In this document: positions 13,602 to 22,700 of the stretch, one piece after another
How the letters are laid out: each line of letters opens with the position of its first letter
Position numbering within the stretch: position 1 is the stretch's first letter
DNA from: JBAZDC01 sp041654595
GTDB lineage: Bacteria > Pseudomonadota > Gammaproteobacteria > Burkholderiales > Burkholderiaceae_B
NCBI GenBank assembly: GCA_964551305.1
Contig: CAZKBT010000036.1
Span: forward strand, 1 to 34,479
Direction of reading: 5' to 3'
DNA: 34,479 bases
The notes under the pieces: model-generated
The model's input: the letters and a program-made list of their open reading frames with translations, nothing else
Databases searched by the model: none
Told to the model about the DNA's origin: nothing
Made by a program: the position numbers and the translations under genes

Positions 13602-15932
13602 GTGATCTCTGAAGAACTCGAAGTCAGCCTGCACATGGCTTTTGTCGAGGCCCGCGCGGCCCGGCATGAATTCATCACCGTCGAACATCTGCTGCTGGCG
13701 TTGCTGGACAACGCCGCGGCGGCGGATGTGCTGAAGGCGTGTTCCGCCAACATCGACGAGCTGCGCCGCGACTTGCGCAAGTTCGTCAACGAAAACACGC
13801 CGGTGTTCCCCGGCGAGGACGAGGTCGACACCCAGCCGACGCTGGGTTTTCAGCGCGTCATACAGCGCGCCATCATGCATGTTTCGTCCGGCAACTCGAA
13901 CAAGAACACCGTGACCGGCGCTAACGTGCTCGTGGCCATGTTCGGCGAAAAAGATTCGCATGCGGTGTATTACTTGCAGCAGCAGGGCGTCACGCGCCTG
14001 GACGTGGTCAACTACCTGTCGCACGGCATCACCAAGACGCCCGAGCCGCCGCCCGCCGAGCCGGTGAAGCAGGCGGCCCAGGACAGCACCGAGCAGAAGT
14101 CCGACCAGCAGAAATCGCCCTTGGAGCTCTACGCCACGGATTTGAACGCGGAGGCGCGCCAAGGCCGGATCGACCCTTTGATCGGGCGCGAGCACGAGGT
14201 CGAGCGCGTCATCCAGGTGCTGTGCCGGCGCCGTAAGAACAATCCCTTGCTGGTCGGAGAGGCCGGCGTGGGCAAGACGGCGATCGCCGAAGGACTGGCA
14301 TGGCGTATCGTCAAGGGCGACGTGCCCGAGGTCCTGGCCCAGGCGCAGGTCTATGCGCTGGACATGGGCGCGCTGCTGGCGGGAACCAAATACCGCGGTG
14401 ATTTCGAGCAGCGCCTGAAAGGCGTGCTCAAGACGCTCAAGGACAACGACCGGGCCATCTTGTTCATCGACGAGATCCATACCCTGATCGGCGCGGGTTC
14501 CGCGTCGGGCGGGACCCTGGATGCGTCGAACTTGCTGAAGCCGGCGCTGTCGTCGGGCCAGCTCAAGTGCATGGGCGCGACCACCTACAACGAATATCGC
14601 GGCATCTTCGAAAAGGATCACGCTCTGTCGCGCCGATTCCAGAAAATCGACGTGCCCGAGCCCACGGTCGAACAGACGATACAGATTTTGCGCGGCCTGA
14701 AGTCCCACTTCGAGGCGCACCACGGCGTGCGCTATTCGTCGGCCGCCATTACCGCGGCGGCCGAGCTGTCGGCGCGCCATATCAACGACCGCTTTTTGCC
14801 CGACAAGGCCATCGACGTCATTGACGAAGCCGGCGCGGCCCAGCGTCTCCTGCCGCGCTCGCGCCAGAAGAAGGTCATCGGAAAGCCGGAAATCCAGGCC
14901 ACGGTGGCCAAGATCGCGCGCATCCCGCCGCAAAGCGTCTCGACCGACGATCGCAATAAGCTGGCCACGCTCGAACGCGATCTGAAAACCGTCGTATTCG
15001 GCCAGGATGCGGCCATCGAAGCGCTGGCCGCCTCGATCAAGATGGCGCGATCGGGCTTGGGCAAGCCGGACAAGCCCATCGGGTCTTTCCTGTTCTCCGG
15101 CCCCACCGGCGTGGGCAAGACCGAGGTTGCGCGCCAGCTTGCCTTCGTCCTGGGCATCGAGCTGCTGCGTTTCGACATGTCGGAATACATGGAGCGGCAC
15201 GCCGTGTCGCGCCTGATCGGCGCGCCGCCGGGCTACGTGGGATTCGATCAGGGCGGCCTCTTGACCGAGGCGATCAGCAAGCAGCCGCATTGCGTCTTGC
15301 TGCTGGACGAGATCGAAAAGGCGCACCCGGACGTCTACAACATACTCCTGCAGGTCATGGATCACGGCACGCTCACGGACAACAACGGCCGCAAGGCGGA
15401 TTTCCGCAACGTCATCATCTTGATGACGACCAATGCCGGCGCCCAGGAATTGAATCGCGCCGCGATCGGCTTTACGCCGCCGCCACGCGCGGGTGACGAA
15501 ATGGCCGACATCAAGCGGATGTTCACGCCGGAATTCCGTAATCGCCTGGACGCGATCATCGGATTCAGCGCCTTGTCGCAGGACATCATCCTGCGCGTGG
15601 TGGACAAGTTCCTGATGCAGCTCGAGGATCAGCTCCACGAAAAACGCGTGGATGTAAGCTTCTCGGATTCGCTGCGGGATTACCTGGCCAAGAAGGGATT
15701 CGATCCCGCCATGGGCGCGCGTCCCATGCAGCGCCTCATCCAGGACACGATACGTCGCGCCCTGGCCGACGAGCTGTTGTTCGGCCGCCTGGTCGATGGA
15801 GGCGCGGTGTCGGTCGATCTGGACGAGAACGAGCAGGTCAAGCTGGAGTTTTCCTCGGGCAAGCCGTCGCAGTCGGGAAAAAAGCCCAACGGCTCGGACG
15901 CGCAATTTCCGGAACCTGAGCTTGTCGATTGA
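13602..15932 (+). CDS. clpA: ATP-dependent Clp protease ATP-binding subunit ClpA
   Basis: A 776-residue AAA+ unfoldase. The Clp-N repeats occupy about 1-145. AAA-1 has Walker A GEAGVGKT at 219-226 and ILFIDEIHT as Walker B; AAA-2 has Walker A GPTGVGKT at 500-507 and LLLDEIEKAHPDV. The ClpP-docking loop IGF is at 622-624, which supports a ClpP-interacting ClpA rather than ClpB. There is no ClpB-type middle coiled coil. The GTG start at 13602 is preceded by GGAGGA; the frame upstream would put that site inside the gene. It is in the usual clpS-clpA order, and its TGA overlaps the pqiA ATG. Confidence 0.97.
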   Translation: MISEELEVSLHMAFVEARAARHEFITVEHLLLALLDNAAAADVLKACSANIDELRRDLRKFVNENTPVFPGEDEVDTQPTLGFQRVIQRAIMHVSSGNSNKNTVTGANVLVAMFGEKDSHAVYYLQQQGVTRLDVVNYLSHGITKTPEPPPAEPVKQAAQDSTEQKSDQQKSPLELYATDLNAEARQGRIDPLIGREHEVERVIQVLCRRRKNNPLLVGEAGVGKTAIAEGLAWRIVKGDVPEVLAQAQVYALDMGALLAGTKYRGDFEQRLKGVLKTLKDNDRAILFIDEIHTLIGAGSASGGTLDASNLLKPALSSGQLKCMGATTYNEYRGIFEKDHALSRRFQKIDVPEPTVEQTIQILRGLKSHFEAHHGVRYSSAAITAAAELSARHINDRFLPDKAIDVIDEAGAAQRLLPRSRQKKVIGKPEIQATVAKIARIPPQSVSTDDRNKLATLERDLKTVVFGQDAAIEALAASIKMARSGLGKPDKPIGSFLFSGPTGVGKTEVARQLAFVLGIELLRFDMSEYMERHAVSRLIGAPPGYVGFDQGGLLTEAISKQPHCVLLLDEIEKAHPDVYNILLQVMDHGTLTDNNGRKADFRNVIILMTTNAGAQELNRAAIGFTPPPRAGDEMADIKRMFTPEFRNRLDAIIGFSALSQDIILRVVDKFLMQLEDQLHEKRVDVSFSDSLRDYLAKKGFDPAMGARPMQRLIQDTIRRALADELLFGRLVDGGAVSVDLDENEQVKLEFSSGKPSQSGKKPNGSDAQFPEPELVD

Positions 15933-17227
15933 TGTCGGCGCACCCGCTTATTGCCTGCCATTGTTGCGGGGCGTTGCATGAGCGGATGCCTATGCGCGCG
16001 GGCGGGCGCGCCTATTGCAGCCGATGCGGCGGACTGTTGTTTCAGCAAGGCCGCATGTCCCTGGATGTATCCGTCGCCCTGATCACGACCGCCCTGGTGA
16101 TGTTTGCGATCGCCAACGCCTTCCCCATCATCAGCGTCAGCTTGCAAGGCAAGACGGTAGACGCGACCTTGCCGGGCGCGTTATGGCTGATCTGGCGGCA
16201 GGATCATGGGCTGGTGGCCGCCATGACGGGAATGTTCGCATTCTGGCTGCCGCTGACGCAATTGCTCTTCTTGCTGTGGGCTTTGCTGTGCTTGCGATCC
16301 GGGCGCCTGCCGGCGGATTTCCATTATGGGCTGCGCGTCATCGACGTGATTTCGCCATGGAGCATGATGCCCGTCCTGATGCTGGCGATTCTGGTGGCCG
16401 TGGTGAAGTTTTCATCCTTGGCCATGTTGGCGCCCGGTCCCGGGATATGGGCGTTTGCCGTGCTGGCGTTTCTTCTTACCGCGGCTGGTCTCCATACGTC
16501 CCAGGCTTTGTGGCGGGTCGCCGAAGACGCGGGCCTGGTCGAGCGCGCGGGCCTGGAGTTTGCCGTGGATACGCGCCGGCCCGCTGCTTCATGTCACGTT
16601 TGCGGCCTGGTTCAGAACATGCCGGAAGGCCGGGCCGCCTGCCGGCGATGCTCGGCGACGTTGCACAGGCGCAAGCCGAATCAGCGCGCACGCGTATGGG
16701 CCTTGGTCATCGCGGCCGGCATACTGTACGTGCCGGCCAATCTGCTGCCCGTCATGCTGGTTCGCGCGCCCTCCGGCGAAAGCGCGCATACGATCATCGG
16801 GGGCGTGCTGGAGCTCTGGGAGCTGGGCTCCTGGGATTTGGCGCTGATCGTTTTCGTCGCCAGCATCGTGGTTCCGCTGACGAAGTTATTCTCCCTTGCG
16901 TTTCTGGCCGCGAACGGAAAATGGCGCGGGGAGAGTGTGCAGCGACAGCGTACACGTCTGTATCAGTTCATCGAATTCATCGGACAATGGTCCATGCTGG
17001 ACGTCTTTGTCGTGGTGCTTCTGGCCGCGATGGCCAACTTTCCGGGTTTGGCCCAGATTACGGCGGGGCCGGCCGCCGCCAGTTTCGGCTTGGTCGTCAT
17101 TTTCACCATGCTGGCCACTATGGGCTATGATCCGAGGGCCGGTTGGGACGGCCGGGAGCAGTCGAATAGCTACGCGCTACAATCGGCCCAATCCTCGACA
17201 CCGGACACCTTATCCAGAACACGTTGA
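15932..17227 (+). CDS. pqiA: PqiA-type intermembrane transport membrane protein
   Basis: A 431-residue inner-membrane protein built as a tandem repeat. Each half has a Cys4 zinc ribbon (Cys9, 12, 29, 32 and Cys221, 224, 237, 240) followed by four transmembrane helices. The repeated IANAFPIIS and YVPANLLPVM motifs are PqiA hallmarks. In E. coli PqiA is the membrane component of the PqiABC envelope bridge, proposed to move lipids between membranes. The ATG overlaps the clpA stop (TGATG), so translation is probably coupled to clpA. pqiB starts 10 bases after its stop. Confidence 0.94.
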   Translation: MSAHPLIACHCCGALHERMPMRAGGRAYCSRCGGLLFQQGRMSLDVSVALITTALVMFAIANAFPIISVSLQGKTVDATLPGALWLIWRQDHGLVAAMTGMFAFWLPLTQLLFLLWALLCLRSGRLPADFHYGLRVIDVISPWSMMPVLMLAILVAVVKFSSLAMLAPGPGIWAFAVLAFLLTAAGLHTSQALWRVAEDAGLVERAGLEFAVDTRRPAASCHVCGLVQNMPEGRAACRRCSATLHRRKPNQRARVWALVIAAGILYVPANLLPVMLVRAPSGESAHTIIGGVLELWELGSWDLALIVFVASIVVPLTKLFSLAFLAANGKWRGESVQRQRTRLYQFIEFIGQWSMLDVFVVVLLAAMANFPGLAQITAGPAAASFGLVVIFTMLATMGYDPRAGWDGREQSNSYALQSAQSSTPDTLSRTR

Positions 17228-17237
17228 ATAGATAGGC

Positions 17238-18926
17238 ATGACAGACAGCCGTTCCGAACCCTCGGCGCCCGACCCGGAGAGGCGACACGCCGGCGACGCA
17301 CCTCCCGTTTATCGGCCGCTGGTCCAGCCACCTCGGCGCGCGCGTGTTTCATGGATATGGCTGGTGCCCGTGGTCGCCTTGCTGGCAGGACTCGTATTGG
17401 TGGCGCGCACATGGTTGCTGACCGGTCCCACCATCACGATCAGCTTCGAATCGGCCGATGGCCTGGAGGTGGGCCAAACCAAGGTCCGATACAAGAACGT
17501 GGTGATCGGACTGGTTACCGACATCGATATTTCTCCGGATCGCTCGCGCGTCGAGGTCGATGTCGGGCTGGAGCGCGACGACGCCGCCTATTTCACGCGG
17601 GAAGGCACCCGCTTCTGGGTGGTCAAGCCGCGCCTGGGCGTCACGGGCGTATCGGGGCTGGGGACGCTGTTGTCGGGATCCTACATCGCCGTGGATGCGC
17701 CGACCGGGCCCGGCGATCCGGACGACAAGCCGGTCTACGTATTCGAAGGACTGGAGAACGAGCCCGAGGTCATCAGCGGGCGCCAGGGTCGACGCTTCGT
17801 CCTGACTGCGGAAACGAGAGGGTCGCTGGACGTGGGCTCGCCCGTCTACTATCGGGAGATCGAGGTCGGGCGCGTCATCGGCCACGCTTTGCGGGAAGAC
17901 GGCCAAGCCGTTGACATTCAATTGTTCGTGGATGCGCCGTACGACCAGTACATCCATTCGGATACCCGTTTTTGGGACATGAGCGGCGTGCAGTTGTTGC
18001 TGGATGCCGACGGCTTCAATATCAGGACGGGTTCGCTGGCCTCCATCCTGGCCGGAGGCCTGGCCTTCGGCAACGCCGATGTGTCCGACCTGCCGCGCAA
18101 CGCGGTCGAACAGGACCACGTCTTTACTTTGTTCCGTACAGAAGAGGCGGCGATGGCGGACCCGGACGGCAATCCATTCCGCATCGAATTGCATTTTGAG
18201 CAATCCGTGCGCGGGCTCGCCGTCGGTTCGCCCGTCAGCTTCCAGGGAATGAACCTGGGCAAGGTGATCGACATCGACTTGAGGTACGACGAGAAATCGG
18301 AGCAGTATTTCGTCCAGGTCAAGGTCGATCTTTACCCGTTGCGTTTCGGCAATGCATACGCGAACGCGGACAAGAAGGGCGAGGGCGCATCCGATCCGGC
18401 CCGGCTATTGCTGGCGCCCTTGGTCAAGCAGGGCTTGCGCGCGCAGCTGAAGGCGTCGAATCTTCTGACCGGCCAGCAGTACGTGGAGCTGGCGTTCAGC
18501 CCCGAGGCGGAGCCCGTGGATTTCGATGAGAACCGCAGGCCGATGGTGTTGCCGACGATCCCGGGTAGCTTCGATCGCTTGCAGCAGCAAATCAGCAGCA
18601 TCGTGACCAAGATCGATTCCGTGCCGTTCGACGAGGTGGTCGGGGACTTGCGCGGGGTGCTTAAGGACGTGCGGGCGATGATAAAGAATGTCGACGGCCG
18701 GATCACGCCGCAGCTGGCCGAGGTATTGAAGTCCGCCGACCAGGCCGTGCAGCGCCTGGACGGACTGATCGACGGCGATTCCCCCTTGAATACGGGAGCC
18801 CGGGATACCCTGCGGGAAGTCGCCAACGCAGCCAAGGCGCTGCGGGCGTTGGCGGACTATTTCCAGTCGCACCCATCGGCGTTGATACGCGGGCGCGGCG
18901 CTGATACGCTACAGGTGACTCCATGA
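17238..18926 (+). CDS. pqiB: PqiB-type MCE domain protein
   Basis: A 562-residue protein with a Pro/Arg-rich cytoplasmic N-terminus, one transmembrane helix (about 38-60) and three MCE/MlaD domains beginning near residues 65, 185 and 313 (ISFESADGLEVGQTKVRYK, LTAETRGSLDVGSPVYYRE, LHFEQSVRGLAVGSPVSFQG). A C-terminal helical region (about 435-550) matches the coiled-coil needle of PqiB, which spans the periplasm. Length is close to E. coli PqiB (546). The ATG follows pqiA closely, and its end overlaps the pqiC frame. It should act with PqiA and PqiC in lipid transport between the membranes. Confidence 0.94.
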   Translation: MTDSRSEPSAPDPERRHAGDAPPVYRPLVQPPRRARVSWIWLVPVVALLAGLVLVARTWLLTGPTITISFESADGLEVGQTKVRYKNVVIGLVTDIDISPDRSRVEVDVGLERDDAAYFTREGTRFWVVKPRLGVTGVSGLGTLLSGSYIAVDAPTGPGDPDDKPVYVFEGLENEPEVISGRQGRRFVLTAETRGSLDVGSPVYYREIEVGRVIGHALREDGQAVDIQLFVDAPYDQYIHSDTRFWDMSGVQLLLDADGFNIRTGSLASILAGGLAFGNADVSDLPRNAVEQDHVFTLFRTEEAAMADPDGNPFRIELHFEQSVRGLAVGSPVSFQGMNLGKVIDIDLRYDEKSEQYFVQVKVDLYPLRFGNAYANADKKGEGASDPARLLLAPLVKQGLRAQLKASNLLTGQQYVELAFSPEAEPVDFDENRRPMVLPTIPGSFDRLQQQISSIVTKIDSVPFDEVVGDLRGVLKDVRAMIKNVDGRITPQLAEVLKSADQAVQRLDGLIDGDSPLNTGARDTLREVANAAKALRALADYFQSHPSALIRGRGADTLQVTP

Positions 18927-19588
18927 CGAGGGGATTCGTAATGAAGGCCGGTTTGCCGGCACTGCGTGTAACGCGCCTGGCCATGGCGGCGGCCGTTCTG
19001 TCGTCGTGCGCTTCGGCGCCCAGCCACTATTATTCCTTGTCCGCGCCGCAGAGTCCGGCCGGCGCCGCGTTTGCTCGTTCGCTCGTATCGCCGTTCGCCA
19101 TCGACGTCGCGCCCGTGGCTGTGCCCGACGAGGTGAACCGGCCGCAGATCATGATCGGCGAGGAAGGCGATGCGCGGATCGTGCCATTGAAAAGCTCTTT
19201 GTGGGCTTCTCCACTGGACGATCAGATACGGACCGCGTTGGGCAATGCCCTGAGCGCGCGTCTGGGCGTGCCCATGGTTCCCGGGGGCGCGGCGCCCGAG
19301 GGCGTGCCTGTCTGGCGGATTCAATTCCAGGCGCATCGTTTCGAATCGCAATACGGGCGGCGTGTATTACTGGATGCGAGCTGGCAGCTCAGGCCGATCA
19401 ACCAAAAGAAGGCCGCTGGAACGTTCGTATGCCGAGGGGCCGTCAGCCTGCCCGTGGAGCAGGGGGTATCCGCCCTGGTGCTGGGGCATGAACAGGCGTT
19501 GCAGCGCTTCGCCACCGTCATGGCCGAACAGATACGGGGCGGCGCTCCGGCCGGTACTACCGGATTGGATGTCTTGAGTTGCACTTAA
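18923..19588 (+). CDS. pqiC: PqiC-type outer-membrane lipoprotein (ABC-type transport auxiliary family)
   Basis: A 221-residue lipoprotein of the PqiC/DUF330 family. The signal peptide ends in a lipobox (VLSSC) with Cys29 as the lipidated residue. The SHYYSL segment after it and the QFQAHRFESQ block fit the family. In E. coli PqiC is the outer-membrane partner of PqiB. Two starts are possible: 18923 overlaps the pqiB stop (ATGA), while 18941 has a stronger GAGGGG ribosome-binding site seven bases upstream and gives a 22-residue signal peptide. Its last codons carry the first putative PutA operator. Confidence 0.9.
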   Translation: MTRGFVMKAGLPALRVTRLAMAAAVLSSCASAPSHYYSLSAPQSPAGAAFARSLVSPFAIDVAPVAVPDEVNRPQIMIGEEGDARIVPLKSSLWASPLDDQIRTALGNALSARLGVPMVPGGAAPEGVPVWRIQFQAHRFESQYGRRVLLDASWQLRPINQKKAAGTFVCRGAVSLPVEQGVSALVLGHEQALQRFATVMAEQIRGGAPAGTTGLDVLSCT

Positions 19589-19627
19589 TCCTGTTAGGGT
19601 TAACCTTAATATAAAAAAGAGTTGCAC
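19576..19627 (+). promoter_or_regulatory. Pair of putative PutA operators upstream of putA
   Basis: GAGTTGCAC occurs twice as a direct repeat, at 19576-19584 and 19619-19627, 43 bases apart. The core GTTGCA is the consensus bound by the ribbon-helix-helix domain of E. coli PutA. The putA gene downstream encodes that domain, so autoregulation is likely. Between them lie an AT-rich -10-like region and the near-palindrome TTAGGGTTAACCTTAA. Confidence 0.6.
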
Positions 19628-19734
19628 CTCTATATCATCTCGCTCCAGTCTGGGGCCCGATGCTTCGTGCGGCATGCCGTAACCGGGATGCGTCGGCCTC
19701 GGTGGGTTACCGTGTGGCACAAAGGACTCGAATA

Positions 19735-22700
19735 ATGGCAACGACGACATTGGGCGTAAAAGTGGACGAGACTCTCAAGGAGCGTCTCAAGCAGGTGGCG
19801 GGGAAATTGGGGTGTACGCCGCACTGGCTGCATAAGCAGGCGATACTGTCGTACATCGAGGCCATAGAGCGCGGCCAGATCCCCGCCGAAATCGCGCATC
19901 TCGACGACGGCGCGCCCGACGCGGCCGATGATGCGCCGGGCGATGACGCCTTGCCGCCGTTCTTCGAATTCGCCCAAGAGGTTCGGCACCAATCCGTGCT
20001 AAGGGCGGCGGTGACGGCGGCCTACCGCAGGCCGGAAACCGAATGCGTATCCGGCCTGATCGACATGGCGCGCAGCGCCGCGCCGAAAGAGGTGCATGCG
20101 CTGGCTGCGCGCCTGGTGCAGACTTTGCGCGACAAGCGCGACACGGGTCTCGTCGACGGCTTGATCCAGGAGTTTTCCTTGTCCAGCCAGGAAGGCGTCG
20201 CCCTGATGTGCCTGGCCGAGGCCTTGCTGCGCATCCCGGACCGCGCGACGCGCGACGCCCTGATACGCGACAAGATCAGCCATGGAGACTGGAAATCGCA
20301 CGTGGGCGAATCGCGCTCCCTTTTCGTCAATGCCGCGACCTGGGGGCTGGTCCTGACGGGCAAGCTGGTCAGCGTCAACAGCGAGCAGAGCCTGTCCAAG
20401 GCTTTGACCCGCATGATAGGCAAGGGCGGCGAACCCCTGGTGCGCAAGGGCGTCAATATCGCGATGCGCATGATGGGCGAGCAATTCGTATCCGGACAAA
20501 CGATTTCCTCGGCCATCGCCAACGGCAAGAAGCTCGAAGAGCAGGGTTTCCGTTATTCCTACGATATGCTGGGCGAGGCCGCCACGACCGCCGACGATGC
20601 GCAGCGTTATTATCAGTCGTACCAGCAGGCCATCCACGCGATAGGCAAGGCTGCCCAGGGCAGGGGCATTTACGAAGGGCCGGGCATATCGATCAAGTTG
20701 TCGGCCTTGCACCCGCGTTATTCCCGGGCGCAGCGCGAGCGGATCATGACCGAGCTTTTGCCGCGCGTGGTGGAGCTGGCCCGCTTGGCGCGCAGCTATG
20801 ACATAGGCCTGAATATCGATGCGGAAGAAGCCGACAGGCTCGAAGTTTCCCTCGACCTGCTCGAGGCTTTGTGCTTCGATCCCGATCTGGCGGGGTGGCA
20901 TGGCGTCGGCTTCGTGATCCAGGCTTACCAGAAGCGGGCGCCCTTCGTCATCGACTATGTGATCGATCTGGCTCAACGCAGCGGGCGCCGCATCATGGTG
21001 CGACTGGTCAAAGGCGCGTATTGGGATACCGAGATCAAGCGCGCCCAGGTCGACGGCCTGGAGGATTATCCGGTCTACACCCGCAAAGTGCACACCGACC
21101 TGTCTTACCTGGCGTGCGCGCGCAAGCTGCTGGGCGCGCCCGGCGCGGTTTACCCGCAATTCGCCACGCACAACGCGCATACGCTGGCCGCGATCTATTA
21201 TATGGCGGGCGCGAATTACTATCCCGGCCAATACGAGTTCCAGTGCCTGCACGGCATGGGGGAACCGCTGTACAAAGAGGTCGTGGGCCCGATCGCCCAG
21301 GGCAAGCTGGGCCGGCCTTGCCGGATCTATGCGCCCGTCGGCACCCACGAGACCCTGCTCGCCTACCTGGTGCGGCGCTTACTGGAGAACGGCGCGAACA
21401 CCTCCTTCGTGAACCAGATATCGGACGAGTCCATACCCGTGGACAAGCTGATCGCCGATCCCGCGCAGCTGGCTTCGTCCATTATTCCCCTGGGTGCGCC
21501 GCACGACAAGATCCCCTTGCCACGCCAGCTCTATGCGCAAGAAAGCGACCGCGTCAATTCGGCGGGCATCGATCTGACCAATGAACACCGGCTGGGTTCG
21601 CTTTCCGCCGCCTTGCTCAACAGCGTCGCGCGCGACTGGCGGGCTAGGCCGCTGCTGGGCATCGACGGCTACCATGTTGATGACGAGCATGCCGTCCCGG
21701 TGCTCAATCCCGCCGACAATCGCGACTGTGTCGGATACGTGATCGAGGCGAGCGAAGAGAATGTCGACGACGCCGTGCAGGCGTCGCTGTCGGCGGCGCC
21801 GATCTGGCAGGCGACGCCCGTCCAGGAACGCGCGGCCTGCCTGGTTCGCGCCGCCCAGTTCCTGGAAGACGATATGCAGATCTTGCTGGGGCTGATCGTG
21901 CGCGAAGCCGGCAAATCGCTGCCCAATGCGATCGCCGAGGTGCGTGAAGCGGTGGATTTCCTGCGCTATTACGCCATGCAGGTGGAGCGCGACTTTTCCA
22001 ATGATACGCATCGGCCCCTGGGGCCTGTCGTGTGCATCAGCCCCTGGAATTTCCCTCTGGCCATTTTCACCGGCCAGGTCGCCGCCGCCTTGGCGGCAGG
22101 CAATACCGTGCTGGCCAAGCCCGCCGAGCAGACCAACTTGATCGCCGCCGCGGCGGTGGAAATATTGCATCGCGCGGGAGTTCCCGCGGGCGCCTTGCAG
22201 CTGCTGCCCGGCCGCGGCGAAACGGTGGGCGCGCGGCTGGTGGGCAGCGCGGGCGTGCGAGGCGTGATGTTCACCGGCTCCACAGAGGTGGCCCGCCATA
22301 TTGCCGCCACTGTTGCCGGCCGCCTGGACGACGACGGCCAGCCCATCCCGTTGATCGCGGAGACCGGCGGGCAGAACGCCATGGTCGTGGACTCGTCGGC
22401 CTTGGCCGAACAGGTCGTGTTCGACGTGCTGAATTCGGCCTACGATTCCGCGGGTCAGCGTTGCTCGGCGTTGCGCGTGTTGTGCGTCCAGGAAGATTGC
22501 GCCGATTATTTGTTGACGATGCTGCGCGGCGCCATGAAGGAGCTCAGCGTCGCCAATCCGGACCGCCTTTCGACCGACGTGGGGCCGGTGATCGATGAAC
22601 AGGCGCGCGCCACGATCGACGACCATATCCATGCCATGCGCCAGGCGGGCTATCGCGTCGAGCAAGCCGATCTGCCCGACGCCTGCCAGCATGGGTCGTT

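Noticed and set aside
13563..15905. A 780-codon open frame on the minus strand across clpA.
   Set aside because: It is the complement of a clear ClpA gene with AAA+ motifs in frame. Long antisense frames are expected from third-position GC bias, and its translation shows no recognisable domain.
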